Of a stretch of 7,209 nucleotides of DNA, positions 5,388 through 7,209 are shown in pieces. Location: contig JAQCDI010000129.1 in assembly GCA_027620595.1 (NCBI GenBank), positions 1 through 7,209 on the forward strand, given 5' to 3'. The translations under genes were made by a program, and so were the position numbers. The first letter of the stretch is position 1. Each line of letters opens with the position of its first letter. The notes under the pieces were generated by a model. That model searched no databases and was not told the DNA's origin. It was given only the letters and a program-made list of their open reading frames with translations. Origin of the DNA: Bacteroidota bacterium (GTDB taxonomy: Bacteria > Bacteroidota > Rhodothermia > Rhodothermales > UBA10348).

Positions 5388-7209
5388 ATGCCCGACGCAT
5401 CCGCCGGCACCGACAAGAAGACCCTCTTCCTGCTTGATGCCATGGCCCTGGCCTACCGGGCCCATTTCATCTTCATCAACCGGCCTCTGATCAACTCGAA
5501 AGGCTTCAACACGAGCGCCACGTACGGATTCACGTCGGCCCTCATCAAGCTCATCGAGGACCATGGAATCAACCACATGGCAGTCGTATTCGACGTCATG
5601 GGCGAAGGGGGAACGTTCCGCGACGAGCTCTATGAGGACTACAAAGGGCACCGGGACCCGCCGCCCGAGGAATTGCTGGCCAACCTTCCGCACATCAAGC
5701 GGGTGGTGGAGGCCATGGACATTCCCGTGGTGGAAGTGGATGGCGTCGAGGCCGATGACGTGATCGGTACGCTTGCCTGGCAGGCGGCGGATGAGGGTGT
5801 GGATGCCGTCATCGTCTCGCCCGACAAGGACTTCCAGCAGCTCATCAACAAGCACGTGATCCAGCTGCGACCGGCCTACCGGGGCGAGGAATTCGATCCC
5901 ATCACGGAGGACAGCTTCCGGGAGAAGTTCGGGGTCGAACCCATCCAGTTCATCGACATCCTGGCCCTGATGGGGGATTCGGCCGACAATGTGCCCGGCG
6001 TGGCCGGTATCGGGGAGAAGACCGCCATCCAGCTGATCCAGGAGTACGGATCGGTGGAGAACCTGATCGAGCATGCGGACGACCTCAAGGGCAAACGCGC
6101 CCGCGAAGGCATGCAGCAGCACGCCGACATGGCCCGTCTCTCCAAGCAGCTCGTCACGATCAAGACCGATGTGCCGCTCGACCTGGGCTGGGATGACTTC
6201 CTGTGCCAGAAACCGGACCTGCAGGATATCCGCAAGCTGTTCGAGGACCTGGAGTTCAACCGTCTTTACGACCGCGTGGCGCGGATCCTGGAGCCGAAAG
6301 CCAAGACAAACGGCCCCAAACCCGTTGCGGCTCCGGTCGCCGCGGAAGCGGAACAGGGTGGGCTCTTCGACGCTGGCGGGGAGCGCAGCTACAATGCCGA
6401 GCGCTCCTCGTACCGCCTGATCACGACCCTGGACGACGTGCGCCAGGCCGTCAAGGCCCTTGAGGGCCGTTTCCCGCTCTCCTTCGACACCGAAACGACC
6501 TCCACCGATCCGATGCTGGCATCGCTCGTGGGCATGTCCTTCAGTATCGAGGTGGACTCGGCCGTCTACATCCCGACCCCGCTGCCCGATGGAACCCCCA
6601 CCGAGGCCGTGCTGGACGTGGTTCGCCCCCTTCTGGAGTCCGAAGGCGAGAAGGTGGGACAGAACATCAAGTATGACTGGCTGGTCATGGCCCGGCACGG
6701 CGTGCAGGTCCGTGGCGCCCTCTTCGACACCATGGTGGCGCACTACCTGATGGCGCCCGAAGAACCGCATGGCATGGACGCCCTTGCCAGACGGGAATTG
6801 AACTACCGGACCATCCCGATTTCCTCGCTCATCGGCACCGGAAAAGACGCCAAGAGCATGCGGGATGTACCCCCGGCCGACGTGGCGCCTTACGCCTGTG
6901 AGGATGCCGACATCACGCTGCAGCTGGCCAACGCCTTCCGGCCGAGGTTGGCAGGCTCCGGAGTCAAGGAACTGGCAGAAGCACTTGAATTCCCGCTCAT
7001 TCCCGTGCTGTCCCGCATGGAGTTGGCGGGCATCAAGCTTGATGCGTCGGTACTCTTCGAGCTCTCGGAAAAGACGGCTGAGGACCTGGCCCTGCTCGAG
7101 CAGCAGATCCATGGGGCGGCCGGTGAGGAATTCAATATCGGTTCGCCCGCCCAGATCGGGGTGATCCTGTTCGACAAACTGGGGTTGCGGGTGGCGGAGA
7201 AGACGTCCA
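5388..7209 (+). CDS. polA: DNA polymerase I, N-terminal 607 codons (3' truncated by window)
   Basis: This enzyme processes Okazaki fragments and fills repair gaps. The 5'-nuclease domain (about 1-300) shows LLDAMALAYRA with Asp17, TFRDELYEDYKGHR, GVEADDVIGT (119-128), SPDKDF (144-149) and the helix-hairpin-helix stretch GDSADNVPGVAGIGEKTA (196-213). A low-complexity linker at about 300-345, rich in Lys, Pro and Ala, contains QGGLF at 323-327. The 3'-5' exonuclease domain keeps all proofreading residues: Asp367 and Glu369 (FDTET), Asp430 (NIKYD), Tyr502 and Asp506 (YACED). The reading then enters the start of the polymerase domain (FNIGSPAQIGVILFDKL near the edge). The frame has no stop before the edge, so truncation is only the window boundary. 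The ATG at 5388 is preferred; an in-frame GTG at 5343 is the only alternative before an upstream stop. The loop FDVMGEGGTFR is two residues longer than in E. coli. Confidence 0.97.
   Translation, partial: MPDASAGTDKKTLFLLDAMALAYRAHFIFINRPLINSKGFNTSATYGFTSALIKLIEDHGINHMAVVFDVMGEGGTFRDELYEDYKGHRDPPPEELLANLPHIKRVVEAMDIPVVEVDGVEADDVIGTLAWQAADEGVDAVIVSPDKDFQQLINKHVIQLRPAYRGEEFDPITEDSFREKFGVEPIQFIDILALMGDSADNVPGVAGIGEKTAIQLIQEYGSVENLIEHADDLKGKRAREGMQQHADMARLSKQLVTIKTDVPLDLGWDDFLCQKPDLQDIRKLFEDLEFNRLYDRVARILEPKAKTNGPKPVAAPVAAEAEQGGLFDAGGERSYNAERSSYRLITTLDDVRQAVKALEGRFPLSFDTETTSTDPMLASLVGMSFSIEVDSAVYIPTPLPDGTPTEAVLDVVRPLLESEGEKVGQNIKYDWLVMARHGVQVRGALFDTMVAHYLMAPEEPHGMDALARRELNYRTIPISSLIGTGKDAKSMRDVPPADVAPYACEDADITLQLANAFRPRLAGSGVKELAEALEFPLIPVLSRMELAGIKLDASVLFELSEKTAEDLALLEQQIHGAAGEEFNIGSPAQIGVILFDKLGLRVAEKTS

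Noticed and set aside
4212..7112. A 966-residue open frame on the minus strand covering rmlB and running antisense through polA
   Set aside because: Only the part from 5285 downwards matches a protein family (RmlB). The upstream 600 residues have no recognisable domain and lie opposite a clear polA gene with intact catalytic motifs; the absence of stops is a by-product of GC-rich codon use. Annotating it would give a false giant RmlB fusion.
5388..7209. Possible polA pseudogene because no stop codon is reached
   Set aside because: The frame is uninterrupted, all nuclease and proofreading residues seen are intact, and the missing polymerase domain is explained by the window edge.

Overview
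The window is GC-rich, densely packed bacterial chromosome. DNA polymerase I has an N-terminus of the form I associate with Bacteroidota and Rhodothermota (DAMALAYRA, then NSKGFNTSA). None of the starts examined has a recognisable Shine-Dalgarno sequence, which also fits that group. High GC together with these traits makes a Rhodothermota-like or other GC-rich Bacteroidota-related organism my best guess, at moderate to low confidence. There is no transposon, phage gene, CRISPR array, tRNA or rRNA.

Layout: (1) 1-213 (+) is the C-terminal end of a penicillin-acylase-family hydrolase. (2) 252-1748 (+) is a neurotransmitter:sodium symporter (NSS, LeuT fold), and 1745-2242 (+) is a low-molecular-weight protein tyrosine phosphatase overlapping it by an ATGA. 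(3) Converging on these with only 4 bp between stop codons is a minus-strand operon read from 5285 down to 2247: rmlB (dTDP-glucose 4,6-dehydratase), rmlA (short-form glucose-1-phosphate thymidylyltransferase), an RmlC-like cupin, and a HAD phosphatase. The last three overlap by 1 to 4 bp. (4) A 102-bp gap separates rmlB from the divergent polA (+, 5388 to the window edge), whose 5'-nuclease and intact 3'-5' proofreading domains are visible. The polymerase domain runs off the end.

How the genes fit: RmlA activates glucose-1-phosphate to dTDP-glucose and RmlB converts it to dTDP-4-keto-6-deoxyglucose. The RmlC-like protein would then epimerise or otherwise rearrange the ketosugar. RmlD, the final reductase of dTDP-L-rhamnose synthesis, is not in the window. 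The RmlC-like protein lacks the tyrosine that canonical RmlC uses for catalysis, so the final sugar is uncertain. The HAD phosphatase is probably a phosphoglycolate-phosphatase-type housekeeping enzyme translated with the operon. The tyrosine phosphatase could serve a polysaccharide-export kinase, but its operon partner here is a sodium-coupled transporter.

I see no evidence for a wholly new system. The points most worth a second look are the short RmlC-like enzyme without the catalytic Tyr, the short RmlA that probably lacks the usual feedback site, a candidate sliding-clamp-binding pentapeptide in the polA interdomain linker, and a moved acidic residue at the ion site of the symporter.
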